Source of the DNA: Folioceros fuciformis
Lineage: Eukaryota; Anthocerotophyta; Anthocerotopsida; Anthocerotales
Assembly (NCBI GenBank): GCA_049999805.1
Contig: JBNGIO010006316.1
Span: 319,034 to 383,033, forward strand
DNA: 64,000 nt
Reading direction: 5' to 3'
A program made the position numbers and the translations under genes. Positions 52,476 to 64,000 of the stretch are shown piece by piece. The notes under the pieces were generated by a model. It did not search any database. It was not told the origin of the DNA and worked only from the letters and a program-made list of their open reading frames with translations. Each line of letters begins with the position of its first letter. Positions within the stretch are counted from its first letter, which is position 1.

Positions 52476-55400
52476 ATGCGGACTCGCAGCCGAGGAGGTG
52501 ACCCCCAGCTCGATCCGATTCCTCCCCCCACGCCCAAACGTACGCGCACGGGTAGCAAGCAGCATCAGCAGGAGGAAGAGCAGCAGCCGCAGCAGCAAGA
52601 GCATCAGCTTTTGCAGCAGCAGCAGCAGCTGAAGCAACTGCGTCAGGAGAAGCAGCAGGAGCTAAAGCAGCAGCAGCAGCAGCAAGACCAGGAACAAATG
52701 CGGGATCAAGAGCAGCAAATGGCGGAGGAGCAACAGCAGGCTGTTGCGGATCCGGCGGCCGTCAGCTGGAGTGTGGAGTTCTTGCGGCGCAGGCTTTGTG
52801 CTCTCCCGGACACCGAGGATGCAGACGCGAAACACCTCCATCTGCTTGCCACTGATTTCGCTCCCGACACCTGTAGGCAACTTACCGACCTCTTAACCGA
52901 TACAATTCTCTACCGTCACAACAACTCCGCACTGCTCCTAGGCCCGCGAGGGTGTGGTAAATCCTTTGTGGTGGAGCATGTCTTGCGAGACCTCCGGAGG
53001 GGCCATATCGACCGCTTCTCAGTTGTAAGCTCGGCTCTTCGCTTTCGCCCCTCATGGCAGCTGCTTTTTTGGCTCCGGCTGGCGCCCAGGATCTCGCCTC
53101 GGCACTCATTGGCCTATTTGCTGTTCGCTGTGCGCAGGTCCGTCTCAATGGCCTTCTTCATCACGATGACCGTTGCGCATTCAAGGTCCTCCTTTTATGT
53201 CCTACGCATGTGCTTTTTGGAGATTCCCAGCACTCCACATCTTCGAAACTGATTGAAGCTGTGGGATATGCAGGAGATAGCCAAGCAGCTTTGCATGGAA
53301 CACCACTTGTCCTTCTCCAACTCGGTATTCACATCGTCGAATTTTCACCTGTGTTTGTGTGTTAGGAGTGTGTCTGCAAGTGCACCAGTTCTCTGCTAGC
53401 GATGGGTTACTGGGGTTGATGCACGCCGTCGTTGTTTGTATGCACTGGTTGCACATCTTGGTCCGCAGACTGAGCTCTACCTGGTGCTCGCTGTCTGTTT
53501 GTGCAGGCCTCGGTTGACGAAAACCGTATTTTCCTATCAGCAAGTCTCAGGCAAGGACCTTCTGTTGAGGCACTTGAGCAGAGAACTTTGTCATCCGGTG
53601 TTGCCTGTGCCGAAAAGAGATATGTTTTACCATTGCCACCCTTGCTCTCGCAGGGACTCTGCTCTTGAACAGAAAGCGGTTGTCTTCATCCTCGATGAGT
53701 TTGACCTCTTTGCGCAGGTAATTGTGACTGTAATTTGGCACGGAGAATTATCTGAGGATATACCAAACAGCTTAGCAAGTTTTCAGGCTTGCTTGCGTTA
53801 CTCTCATGCTGCTCACATTGCGAAGGTGCTATCTGACCATCTCTGTGTCCAATGTGCATCTGGTCACAGAGGTCTCAGCAATTCCTACTCTACAATGTGC
53901 TTGATGCCATGCAGTCCCCAGAATGTCAAGCTGCGATTGTCGGCCTCAGCTCCCGCTTTGTGCGTTGTGTTCCAGCCCACCATGTTTCTGTTGTTTATAA
54001 ATGATTGAAGCTCATGCCTGTTGACTTCGAACTGTATGACCAGTGACTTTGAAGGAGCCTCTTTGCAGGATGCAGATCTGCTCTTAGAGAAACGAGTGCG
54101 ATCTAGGTTTTCCCATCGCAAGTTGCTTTTATTTCCCCCGACGTTTGAAGCCTCCTTAGGGTGAGGATATGAGAATTTATGAATGTGATTTGCTACCCCG
54201 ACGTGGGGTAGTCTTCAATCATGCCGCTTAAGGTCCGTGCACCTGCACAGTCAAGGCCATCAGCTGACCCTTATCTCCCATGCTGTGATCTATTAGGCAC
54301 CTTCTTAAGTCCTTGCTGCTTCCAGTTGGGGTGGATTTTCCTCACAAGGAGTTCAGTGCCATCTTCAACCTGAATTCTGCAGTATCCTCCAATTGAGCTA
54401 GCGAGTATGAGTTGTTTACTTGTCCCGAGCGGAAGAAAGCGCTCGCGTTTGAATGCGAGCTGTCTGTTGTGAGCATGCCCTAGAAGCGTCTTTGACTTTC
54501 TTAGAGAGTACTTGAAGACAAGGGTGTGAAGCGGGCTTTACGTCGCTTCTTTGAGATGGATCTGAGTTATCAGCAAATTTTTGATCTCGCGTAAGTGATG
54601 TTTTGGTCTGCTTTTTCGGGTTTGGTTAACTATTCACTGAAACCCTCCCTTTCATTTTTTATCTGATTAGTCTGTAGCTGCACTGATGGGATTTGAGTGA
54701 AGACGTGGCGTTCAACAGATTTCGGATTGTTTCCAACATGGACCGGAATGTGGGCCTTATATCAGCCAAAGATGTTGTTGCAGCATGCTCGACTCTCAGA
54801 TGCAAGCCTAAAATGAGCTGTTTAATGGGTAAATTTTCTTGATGTGGTTATAAGAGTTCCTTTTGTGCCTGCCTGTTTACATTTCACAGTGATCCTGAAA
54901 CTGGCCGTCATCTGGGCAGGATTGTCTGTGCTGGAGCTCTACCTCCTTGTTTCTATGAAGAGGCTGGAGAGAAAAGAGCGTGAAACCTACAACTTTGAGG
55001 CAGTCTTCATTGGTATGCAAATTTTGCAGCAGACAGTGGCTTTGTCAAATGAGGAAAATCACGTTGGTTTCTGGCCCCCTTGTTTACCGTGGAAGCTGCA
55101 ATTAACCTATGCACGTGGGTTGCGGGGATGCACTTTGCTATGCAGAGTACGAGCAGCTTCGTGCGGTGCACAATACGTGTGATGTTTATTCTCGACAGTT
55201 TGCCCTAAGAGTATGTACTGATTGTTGACTGCGGATGTGCGATGCTGGCGAAGTCACCTTCTCATAATTAATTTTCTGTGCAGGCATTTGAGCATCTACT
55301 GGAGCGAGAGCTCATTGCTTTTAGTGACTCCAGAGGAAGCACCGCCAAGGAGTTTAGGGCTGTGAAGCTCATCATCTGCACACAGGAGCTTGATGAGTGC

Positions 55401-55551
55401 TTAAGAGCAAGCACATGTTGCCCGGTAGTTCTCCTCTAACCATCTTTCAATTAATTTCTATTTTATCCGAAGTTATTTTATCTCTACTATCCCCCAGTCG
55501 TTGTCCCATCCTCTCGTACGGGAAGCCTGCAGATTCGTGGGATTGCTTTAA
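52476..55551 (+). CDS. ORC4: Origin recognition complex subunit 4
   Basis: Exons: 52476-53024, 53138-53185, 53274-53324, 53507-53550, 53654-53717, 53870-53959, 54069-54160, 54297-54381, 54505-54590, 54719-54828, 54920-55012, 55146-55210, 55284-55424, 55498-55551; in phase, 523 residues. Residues ~29-90 are Gln-rich and low-complexity. The AAA+ part shows Walker A GPRGCGKS (156-163) and Walker B VVFILDEFDLF (D245, E246). ORC4 blocks follow: YNVLDAMQSPECQAAIVGLS, DADLLLEKRVRSRFSHRKL, VLELYLLVSMKRLERKE and AFEHLLERELIAFSD, the latter two in the winged-helix region. ORC4 is part of the six-subunit complex that marks replication origins and loads MCM helicase in the nucleus. Intron 4 (53551-53653) has a GC donor in a classic context (AG|GCAAGG). 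The short last exon is the least certain. Confidence 0.94.
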
Positions 55552-56600
55552 AACTTTTCAGAGAGGGATGGGGTTCGCTAATCTGGTTTTGTGTGAACAG
55601 ACTATCCTTCTTCAGTGGAGCTCTCACGAGACGTTTAAGTAAACAGAGGCTCAAACGTGTCGAGGCTCGGCCTTGGAGAAGGGTCTCTTCCCACTAGCCC
55701 AAAACACCTGCAACAGCAGTTCTCCTTGTCTTGCAGATTCCTGGAAGGTCGCTGTGAACACACGGCCCTCTAGTGCAAGCGTAGGGGTTGTATGCTGGAC
55801 CCCATCCAACACCGTTTGTTCAGAACTTGGCAGAACAAGGTGAGGTAGGCATGACGGTAACCACACATCACCTTTCCTCCTAGTGACATTCTCGGTTATG
55901 TCCAACCTCTCTGTGCATAATAGACACCGCAACCATATGCTCGACTAGTTTTGGTTGCTGGTCTTTTTCGAAGGGGAAAAGTTTGCAGTAGTCTATGGGA
56001 AGGTTTCTGCTGACAGCGTCCTGTGGTGGCAAAGCTTGCCCCTGGAGGAGGCGCTGGGAGAACTACCTTCAAGCGAAGGCTTGTGAGTTGGGCATCACAA
56101 AGCTGGCGTGGAGGCATTGTTCTGTCTGAGGACGTCCAGCTTCAGGCAAAGTGCGGCTCTGGCTTAACGAATCTTAGAACTTTAATGACTTCGGTGATTC
56201 ACGTAGATGTTAATGTATCATCAGCGGCCGTAAATATATCGTTTAGGCTGAGATGTTCTACGTCCTGAAGGAGCTCGGATTGGATATGCTCTGCCGAAAC
56301 AGAATTCGGCCGGTTCAGTTTTGTCAACCGAAGGTGGCGGACTGGCATTTGCGTGCGCATCACGGTTGAAGAGCACAAGTTGGCACGAGGACCTTACATC
56401 ACAAGATTGTCCGACAGAACTGGAGCCCACGGATAGTGGCGTTGGACACATGTCACAAGTGGGAAGAACTGATGAGACTAGGCTGAAGATTGCAGGCAGC
56501 GCTTCAGATTGGAGGCTTCTCTTCAAACAATTGCAACAAATCGTCGGCGACCTCCGACTTGTGGATTCCAGATCAGCCAGCTGCGCATTACCCGATATGG
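55552..56600. other. Intergenic DNA between ORC4 and the hairpin array
   Basis: ORC4 3' flank, then ~0.9 kb with short open frames on both strands and no recognised domain. A partial match to the hairpin unit (aaacaattgcaacaaatcg, then gcgacctccgac) occurs at ~56,525-56,560. Confidence 0.4.
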
Positions 56601-56610
56601 CGTGCAGAAG

Positions 56611-57040
56611 TTGTTTAGCCAGAGGACCTCCAACTCGCAGAGCTGTAGCAAAGTTGTTAAGTTGGAGGTCCTCTAGTTGAACAATTGCTACGCGTCAGAA
56701 TTGAAACCAATCTGCACGGATCACCCAAGCTGCCGTGCAGCAGTTGTTTGGCCAAAGGACTTCCAACCCGCAGGCTTTAGGTCTCCGGGACAGCAGACCT
56801 CAAGGTTAGAGGTCCTGTGGTTAAACAATTGCTACAGGCCACAAGCAAACTGCTGCTGGATAGGCACCGAACTCGTCTGCACATCCAGATGAAGCTGGCA
56901 GCGCCGCGTTACCCAATTTGGCTCGGACAAATTTGTGGCATGTAGAAGTTGTTGAGCCAGAGGACCTCCGACCTGGAGGCGATCGAGGTCTCTGGCATAG
57001 CGGAACGCGAGGTTGGAGGTCCTCTGGTTAAACAATTGCT
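56611..57040 (+). repeat. Three tandem imperfect hairpins with 24-nt arms
   Basis: Each unit has a left arm like TTGTTTAGCCAGAGGACCTC-CAAC and a right arm close to its reverse complement. Arms: 56611-56634 with 56661-56684; 56744-56767 with 56805-56828; 56949-56972 with 57012-57035. Pairing by eye is about 20/24, 19/24 and 22/24. Loops are 26, 37 and 39 nt. Every right arm is followed by TTGCTAC. Spacing between units is 133 and 205 bp. The structure could be miniature transposon remnants, a small-RNA precursor cluster or a protein-binding array; sequence alone does not decide. Confidence 0.8.
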
Positions 57041-57794
57041 ACAAGACATAAGCTACCTGCCAAAGAATGCTGACTTCGGATACATCTGCATCTCCAAGCA
57101 TCCGTCTTCGGTCACCAATGCATACTTCCCCGAACTTCCAGAGAACCTCCAACGACTGAGACAACGGGAGCCCATTTATTCCGTCCGCGAATAACTTTGA
57201 GGGCAAGCCCTAAATACCATAAAAAGACACTACCCAAATTTGGGTATTACCGTCTTTCGTCACCACAAGAAAAGACCCGTAACTGACTTCTAAGTTCTGC
57301 CATGAGCCTTCTGCGAAGATGCAGGAAGCACGACGCGACAAAATCAGCAACAGGGAAGACACTGTTGGAAGGCAGTGGCACGGTGACGACGCTACTGAGG
57401 CGTGAGGCACTGCATGTTGCAGCTGCGGCGATGGCGGCAAGCAGCAAGTAGAGCTGAAGATCCGAGAGCTGCTGATGTAGTTGCAATTCTTCTTGCAAAA
57501 CTATTCCCATAACAGTTGTTGTTTCTGCGAAGCCGCAGCCGCCCCGCAGGTGGCAGCCGGTTATCAGCGGAACACGGCGGAGAGCCGTGATGCCTTCACG
57601 AAAGCTGGTGACCCGACCAAGTCTCACGCCATCGGCACCAAGTGTAAAGCCGGAAACTGTACGGTCACCGGCCAGCTCCCGCCCTCGAAACGGTCCTGTC
57701 AGGCGGGAGATTTCGAATTTTGGCGCCAAGTAAATACTGGCTTTAGGGCTGATGGAGACGAGGGGAGGAAGTTTATGCCCTTCGGCAGAAGCTG
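57041..57794. other. Upstream region of the TIPIN-like gene
   Basis: Probable promoter and 5' leader. A 200-codon minus-strand frame (57,849-57,247) overlaps it, but has no recognised domain and is likely fortuitous. Confidence 0.4.
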
Positions 57795-58749
57795 ATGCCT
57801 CAAGCTGGCACGATGCAGAGCAGGCAAAAACACCAAGAGGCAAAGCCAACAGGGTGCTTCAAGTGTGGCAAGCCCGGGCATTGGTCCAAGGATTGTCCAT
57901 CTGCCTCATCTCCCGCATCAGGGTCTGCCGTCCGCCCTGCCGCGTCTTCTCAGCCCGACAAGGGTAAATTCGCTTCCTCCAATTCCACAGGACCAGTGGC
58001 AGCGGTGCCGCGCAAGCGACCAAATTTGACGCCCGATCTGCTTCTCTCCGAGGATGGACTGGGGTACGTGCTCCAGCACTTCCCGCGGCTGGTTCACGTC
58101 CGAGGTCGCGGACATGAGGCAAGTAGCGCCCTCCTCTCCTCCTGGAATCCCGCTGGTAAGTAGGCTTCATCCGCACCAAGAATCTGACCTGGATCGACAC
58201 CTGCAGGTGGACGATTTGGAAAAGCTCTTAGAGGCTTACATGTGTTGGCATTCCCGCTTGCTGCCGTACTTTTCCTTCGATCAATTCGTGGACAAGGTCG
58301 AGAAGCTTGGAGCCACAAGACGAGTCCGGGTATGTATCACAGTGTTGCCTCCAAGTGAAGCGTGAGTTGCATCGGTGTGCCTCTCATGCAAGATGACATC
58401 AGCTGTGCATTCGGGAGCTCCGGGAGAAGGTGGAAAGGGGAGACAAAACAGGATCGCAAATGCAGAGAGACCAGGCAGCCACAGACCCGGATTCCGAAGG
58501 TTGGTGCTTTCCGGCAGCCACAGTCCATCCTGTGCCGTCAATTAGGGATCCGTTTCCAATCACTTAGCTCGGACTTCGGATTCATCTCCAGGTGCGGAGG
58601 CGGGGAATTTGTTTTCAGGTTTGGCCGTCCCCCTCCTCAACTCTTGCGAGCAGGACGATGATGACCAAGGCGAAGCGGAGGAAAGTTATCCTGACAACGC
58701 GGTGGATGATGCGGTGTACGAGGAGTTGTACCAGCAGGCAATCACATGA
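57795..58749 (+). CDS. TIPIN: TIPIN/Swi3/Csm3-like replication fork protection protein with zinc knuckle
   Basis: Exons 57795-58118, 58207-58329, 58403-58499 and 58619-58749 join in phase to 224 residues. A CCHC zinc knuckle (C21, C24, H29, C34; GCFKCGKPGHWSKDC) precedes the Swi3 domain: RPNLTPDLLLSEDGLGYVLQ, HFPRLVHVRGRGHE, then VDDLEKLLEAYMCWHSRLLP, YFSFDQFVDKVEKLGATRRV and CIRELREKVERG. The tail is acidic (EQDDDDQGEAEESYPD). By family knowledge TIPIN pairs with Timeless to stabilise stalled forks and support checkpoint signalling. Upstream in-frame stops support the chosen ATG. Intron 1 starts with GC in a perfect context (GAG|GCAAGT); a strong GTAAGT 37 nt downstream (58156) would shift the frame, so alternative splicing is possible. 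Confidence 0.92.
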
Positions 58750-59228
58750 TAATTCTCTACTCAGATGTGTACTTGGATGTGTACCTCGATACCTCAGGCT
58801 TTGTACGTATGGAGAGAGAATTTTCAGGGTTCGGTTGGAAACTTGTTAACTTGTCACTAACTTGTTAACTTGTTCTTACGTGAGCCTGTAGCAGCAATTT
58901 TTTTACTAATTAAAGTATTGTTTCTGGAAGCAAAATTTAGAAGTTTTCATTTTTTGGAGAAATTTCGATTAATATGTAAGAAATTTTCATTTAGCCTATT
59001 TTTTCAACATGTGGTGGTAGGGTCGCAGATCCTGGGGAGATGGAATTCCCTTTTAGGGCGGTCCGACTGTACTTGCTAATTCTACCTACCCTTTTGCTTC
59101 GCTTCGCACTTCCGTAAATAGAAATTTCTTCTACGTGCCATGTGGACTACGTTTCTAACGTACGTTTATACTTATGGTATATGTTCATAACCTAACTTGG
59201 AGTTCGGTCTCGGTAACCAGCGTCAGGG
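58750..59228. other. Intergenic DNA, no gene seen
   Basis: TIPIN 3' flank with a short cttgttaacttgtt repeat near 58,850, then AT-rich DNA leading into the next promoter. Confidence 0.45.
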
Positions 59229-59239
59229 ACTATAAATAC
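59229..59239 (+). promoter_or_regulatory. TATA box of the WUN1-like gene
   Basis: ctataaataca is a near-consensus plant TATA box, with a CT-rich stretch ~30 bp further on where transcription would start. It lies ~290 bp before the open frame of the WUN1-like gene. Confidence 0.6.
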
Positions 59240-59517
59240 ACGCCTGGCCTCCACATCCTTTCATTCGTTCGCATTTCCTTTCTCCTCTTAGGCTACAGCG
59301 GATTGCGCTGCCGAGCCCTTCGCTCTCCCTCGCGAGGTGCCTTCTCATTTCACATACCTGCCAAATGTGCCTGACATTGTCAGTGTGGTGACCCATAGCC
59401 TTCTTGAGCCCAAGGCAGGTTTAATTCGTAGTTCGCAGATTAGCTAGCTGGTGATCCTATCTGTGGGTCGGGATTTGTTGTCGTTGTAATTGGGGATGCG
59501 GTGGTTTCTAATTTGCT

Positions 59518-60129
59518 GTGGTGTGCCGTGGATGCAGGGTTTTGGTTAGAAGCGGGCGCGATCTTTTGGTTGGAGGCTACCTAGAATTTTTGATCCGACG
59601 CGAGCGCGATCTTTTGGTTCGAAGCGTCCGCAATCTTTCGATTCCAGGCGTCCGCGTAGCTACATCTAATACTTCAGAACTGGAAAAGCAGGCAGGCGTC
59701 CGGTCGGTGCTCGCGCTCTATGCAGCGCTTGCATCGGGGGATGGGGATAGTGTGACCGAGTTGGTGGACGCAGACTTGGAGTGGTGGTTTCACGGCCCAC
59801 CGGACCACCAGCATATGATGCTCCTTCTTACTGGGGTCACTTCCTGTGACACCTTCTCCTTTCAGCCTGTGCGATTAGGAGCGGTAGCGGACAAGGTCTT
59901 TGTGGAAGGTAAAGGGACTTCCCCGGGAGTATTCTGGGTTCACATCTGGACGGTGAAGGACGGCCGTATATCTCAACTCCGGGAGTACTTCAACACAGCG
60001 GTGACCGTGACCGACCTCAAGCCTGCCCAAGGCCTTCACAAGTCCAATTCCTGCCGAACTTTGTGGCAGAGCGAGCTGTGCAAGGGCCAGGGTGGAAGCT
60101 CTCTGCCCGGACTCATCGTCACCGTCTGA
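59518..60129 (+). CDS. Wound-induced protein 1 (WUN1)-like, SnoaL/NTF2 fold; start unresolved
   Basis: The frame ends at the TGA at 60127-60129. From about 59,670 it matches the WUN1-like family: VLALYAALASGDGDSVTELV, DLEWWFHGPPDHQHMMLLLT, VFWVHIWTVKDGRISQLREY, FNTAVTVTDL and a final CRTLWQSELC...SLPGLIV. The core is a single SnoaL-like cone domain of ~150 residues. No ATG precedes the domain in frame, so a short first exon upstream is likely; an acceptor such as cgcgtag at ~59,659 would start the conserved part. Between 59,540 and 59,650 a gcgatcttttggtt motif is repeated and may be leader. Members are small soluble proteins induced by wounding or stress; their biochemical activity is not known. 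Confidence 0.82.
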   Translation: MVCRGCRVLVRSGRDLLVGGYLEFLIRRERDLLVRSVRNLSIPGVRVATSNTSELEKQAGVRSVLALYAALASGDGDSVTELVDADLEWWFHGPPDHQHMMLLLTGVTSCDTFSFQPVRLGAVADKVFVEGKGTSPGVFWVHIWTVKDGRISQLREYFNTAVTVTDLKPAQGLHKSNSCRTLWQSELCKGQGGSSLPGLIVTV

Positions 60130-60208
60130 TACCTTATCTATGTGCGCTTGAGTTTTGAGCTCTTACGTGATCTGGAGGGACTGAAGGAGGAAGCTATGTA
60201 GATCATTG

Positions 60209-60620
60209 GCGTACTGGCCCTTCGCCCACCTGGCCAGGCTAGGCTGCTAGGGTTTGGACTTTCTCAGTTTGTCGACGCTGACGCGAGTGTGTAGTGTGTG
60301 GTTCGGAATGAGGATCTTGATTTTTCACCTCTCCAGACATATGTTTCTTGTGTGCACCCATCCGTGTTTTCTAGTGAATAAAATGTTGGGACCAAGTTTT
60401 TTAAATACTCGTGGGCCTTCAAGATCTGAATCCAAGCCGCATCGAAAGGAAAGCTGATTTTGTTCTGGGCCAGCCCTCCGCCCAGCTGGCCATGCCAAGG
60501 CTGCTAGAGCCTGGACTTTTCTACCTACCGATGATTCTGACACCAGTGTGTGGCGTGTGTTTGGGCATGAGCATCTTGAAGTTTTACCTTTCCAGCTGCA
60601 AGTATGTCTTGTACATCGCC
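60209..60620 (+). repeat. Diverged ~150-bp duplication downstream of the WUN1-like gene
   Basis: 60,209-60,360 and 60,464-60,620 share in order: ccc.c.gcccacctggcca, aggctgctag...tggact, a gac...gagtgtgt..gtgtg block, catcttga.tttt.cct.tccag and a tatgt.tcttgt end. Identity is roughly 70% by eye, so the duplication is old. Confidence 0.6.
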
Positions 60621-61787
60621 ACTTCAACAGAAAGCCCGTATCAACCTTTTTATATGCTCCTGTCTGTTGAGGGATATGAATATGAGCCACAACCACAAGG
60701 TAGAGACAAAAACTCTGTCTATTCAGACGCCAAGTCTCCAATTCGGCCTGAACATTCCAATTCGTTCAACGGTGCATGAACCTGCTCGATTTTGATGAAC
60801 TGCTTCAATTTTAAGGAAGTTACTCAATTTTGATGAAGCTACTCTATTTTACAGACCTATTTAATTTCAACCAACCTACTCAATAAAGACGAACCTAAAC
60901 CTCCTTCATTTTGAGGAACCTAGCGTTTTGTGGTCTAGGACTTTACTAAATAGGTGAAGCAATGTATAATCGCAGGATAAAATCTCTTTGTCCAACTTCT
61001 CCTTTAATGACAATACCTGGCCCTTTAGTCTTGTGAGGGCAATTAAAATTGAAAGGGACGTCTCAAATCTATCATGGTTAGAAAGTGATGAGTAGATAGA
61101 TGCTATTGGTACACAACTAGGCTGGAGGAAGGGCTTGTCTTCAAAGTATGGAATTCACCAGGTCAATAGTTAGGATCCATGTCGAGCTTACTCATATATC
61201 ATCGCATGTCCAGCCATCAATTAGTATGTGATTTTTTATTACTTTATATAAATTTAAAAATAAATCTATTTGGAATAAAGAAAATCTTTAACTTAAAATC
61301 CCACTAAATGTAGACAAGGATACCATATGAGTAAAGACTAAAGAGTTAGACAAGTGAAGGAAACAAGAACTAGAGATCTAGAACAACCGCGAAGAAAACA
61401 AGAGCTAAAGAGCTAGATACATTGAAGAAAACCGGAGCTAAGGAAAGTGGTTAGATTTTAAGAAACAAGCACTAAAGAGCTAGACATCGCTAAGTAAATA
61501 GGAGTAAAGGGTAAGGTAATAGAAGCACCTTTTCCATATCCCTTTCGAGAAGCATAGTAAACCCATTGGCCTTCGGAATCATGGAGGAGACATTTGATAT
61601 TTTATGTTGGCCTTGGGAATCATGGAGGGGATATTTGATATTTTATGTCAAAAATGGACCACCAAGTAATGGGGTCTAAGGTCTACATGATGTTTCTATA
61701 ACATTTTATTTGGGTGGATGGTATACCACCAAGGACAGCCTTTGATGCTCTAAGCACCAGGTCACACAAAGCTGACGAGTGCTCCAC

Positions 61788-61879
61788 AGCCTAGAACGCC
61801 TGGGGTTGCAGGTGAGGATAGTGTGTAGGCTGCAGCCTAGAACGCCGGGGTCACAGGTGAGGATAGTGTGTAGGCTGCA
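61788..61879 (+). repeat. 46-bp tandem duplication
   Basis: Two units beginning agcctagaacgcc and ending ggatagtgtgtaggctgc, nearly identical. Confidence 0.85.
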
Positions 61880-62725
61880 CCCAGTGCAAGACGGAGGCTG
61901 CACCAAGACGCTTGGGTGCCATCGGTTTTTGGTGAAAGCAAGAATAAACATCGAACGGTGGTATGCTCTGATCTAGACTGAATGAATAACTGGAATGTAA
62001 GTTTGAACATGGGTAGTATGAACGATGGTCGGAAGGACTGTGGTGTGGTAGTCGTCTTTGTACATGGGTTGGCTTCCCAGTGACGGGATGATGCGAAGGA
62101 CTTGGCCGGCGTTTCCCGGCCTTGCCTTGCATGGAATGTGTGCATTTCCAGCCGCCCTTGCGTTGCCTCTGAAGGTGCTTTGCGTTCGTTCTCAACGATT
62201 TCTGATTCTGGGTTGCGTGCGATTGTATGCAACTGTTCACACCGGCCCAGCGCAAACAGTTTTGTTTACAGGACGGATCCGCCTCAGCATTAGCTAGCGC
62301 TATGGCTAGCGGGTCCTTCTCTTTGACCGCAAGCCCGTTCCCCCCCACTGGCAGATTCTTGACCTGCATCCAGGTTTGCTTTGCTTCCGGTTGTTCCAAC
62401 GGTGGCGAATTCGGGATTCTGAGTTGGGCACTCATCCCCCGCCCAGATCCTGGCCCGGATCGTTGAGTTCCGTTCCCTTTTCTTACCAGCCAGGCCGGGG
62501 CGCGGCGCGGCGCAGGCCTGTCCAGTGGTTTGTTTGCCGGCTTCTGGTTGCAGTTTGTAGATCTAGCTTCGCCTCGTGATTCGTAGTCGATGGAAGGTGC
62601 TAGCTGCTTTTGCTGGCCATGTCGTACCTGGGGTGCTCTCCTGCGTGTGCTGAGAATAGACCGTGAGAATAGGCTCGCATTACGAGGATTTACTTACGAA
62701 TACCGCTGTGGTTTTTTCTGTCCAG

Positions 62726-64000
<1,275 letters not shown>

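Larger units (their letters stand above)
60130..62640. other. Intergenic DNA with repeats, no gene seen
   Basis: An AATAAA at 60,377-60,382 may serve the WUN1-like transcript. Then come a diverged 150-bp duplication (60,209-60,620), a loose AATTTTGATGAA-type repeat zone (60,770-60,910), and AT-rich DNA to ~61,700. GC rises again towards the GH1 gene. Confidence 0.45.

Noticed and set aside
57247-57849. 200-codon minus-strand open frame
   Set aside because: It overlaps the TIPIN promoter and first exon on the opposite strand and has no recognised motif.

Overview
The window is nuclear DNA from a land plant. Evidence: an AGO1-clade Argonaute with about 22 exons, PLS-class pentatricopeptide (PPR) genes, a bHLH-MYC_N family protein, a wound-induced-protein-1 (WUN1) type gene, a GH1 beta-glucosidase and Ty1-copia and PIF/Harbinger remnants. 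Introns are short (mostly 60-250 bp), intergenic DNA is AT-rich and full of minisatellites and decayed transposons, and the PPR genes are intronless and have nearby pseudogene relatives. This fits a non-seed plant (bryophyte or lycophyte grade) better than a seed plant, but the species cannot be named from sequence alone. Two 100-base runs of N are scaffold gaps.

Layout: 0.5-3.4 kb (+), a MYC_N/ACT-like regulator with no visible bHLH domain. 8.6-10.9 kb (-), a WD40 protein. 11-14 kb, repeat-rich DNA with a gap whose two flanks overlap. 15.1-20.2 kb (+), AGO1-like Argonaute with an intact catalytic tetrad. 22.5-24.7 kb (-), PPR protein. 25.6-26.9 kb (+), ribosomal protein uL30 (RPL7), behind a 36-bp minisatellite. 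27.7-32.0 kb (-), a 24-exon glucose-6-phosphate isomerase of cytosolic type carrying a transit-peptide-like first exon. 32.7-36.8 kb, Ty1-copia relic, minisatellite, an unidentified coding-like stretch and a bulb-lectin fragment. 36.9-37.8 kb (+), MAT1 subunit of the CDK-activating kinase. 38-44 kb, two PPR pseudogenes and one intact 921-residue PPR gene. 44.7-46.7 kb (-), a YEATS (YAF9/GAS41) protein with an unusual AT-hook plus HTH-like N-terminus. 47-52 kb, repeats and a PIF/Harbinger relic. 52.5-55.6 kb (+), ORC4. 56.6-57.0 kb, three tandem hairpins. 57.8-58.7 kb (+), a TIPIN/Swi3 replication-fork protein. 59.5-60.1 kb (+), WUN1-like protein. 62.7 kb to the end (+), GH1 beta-glucosidase, cut by the window edge.

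There is no operon-like logic, as expected in a plant nucleus. Several genes do touch chromosome duplication and transcription (ORC4, TIPIN, MAT1, YAF9), and ORC4 and TIPIN are neighbours on the same strand. I rebuilt exons by hand from reading-frame phase, splice dinucleotides and family alignment. Nine multi-exon genes gave about 85 introns, of which four appear to use GC instead of GT donors. No wholly new multi-gene system is evident. The best candidates for novelty are the bHLH-less MYC_N protein, the AT-hook/HTH/YEATS architecture, the transit-peptide-like exon on a cytosolic-type PGI, and the triple hairpin array.
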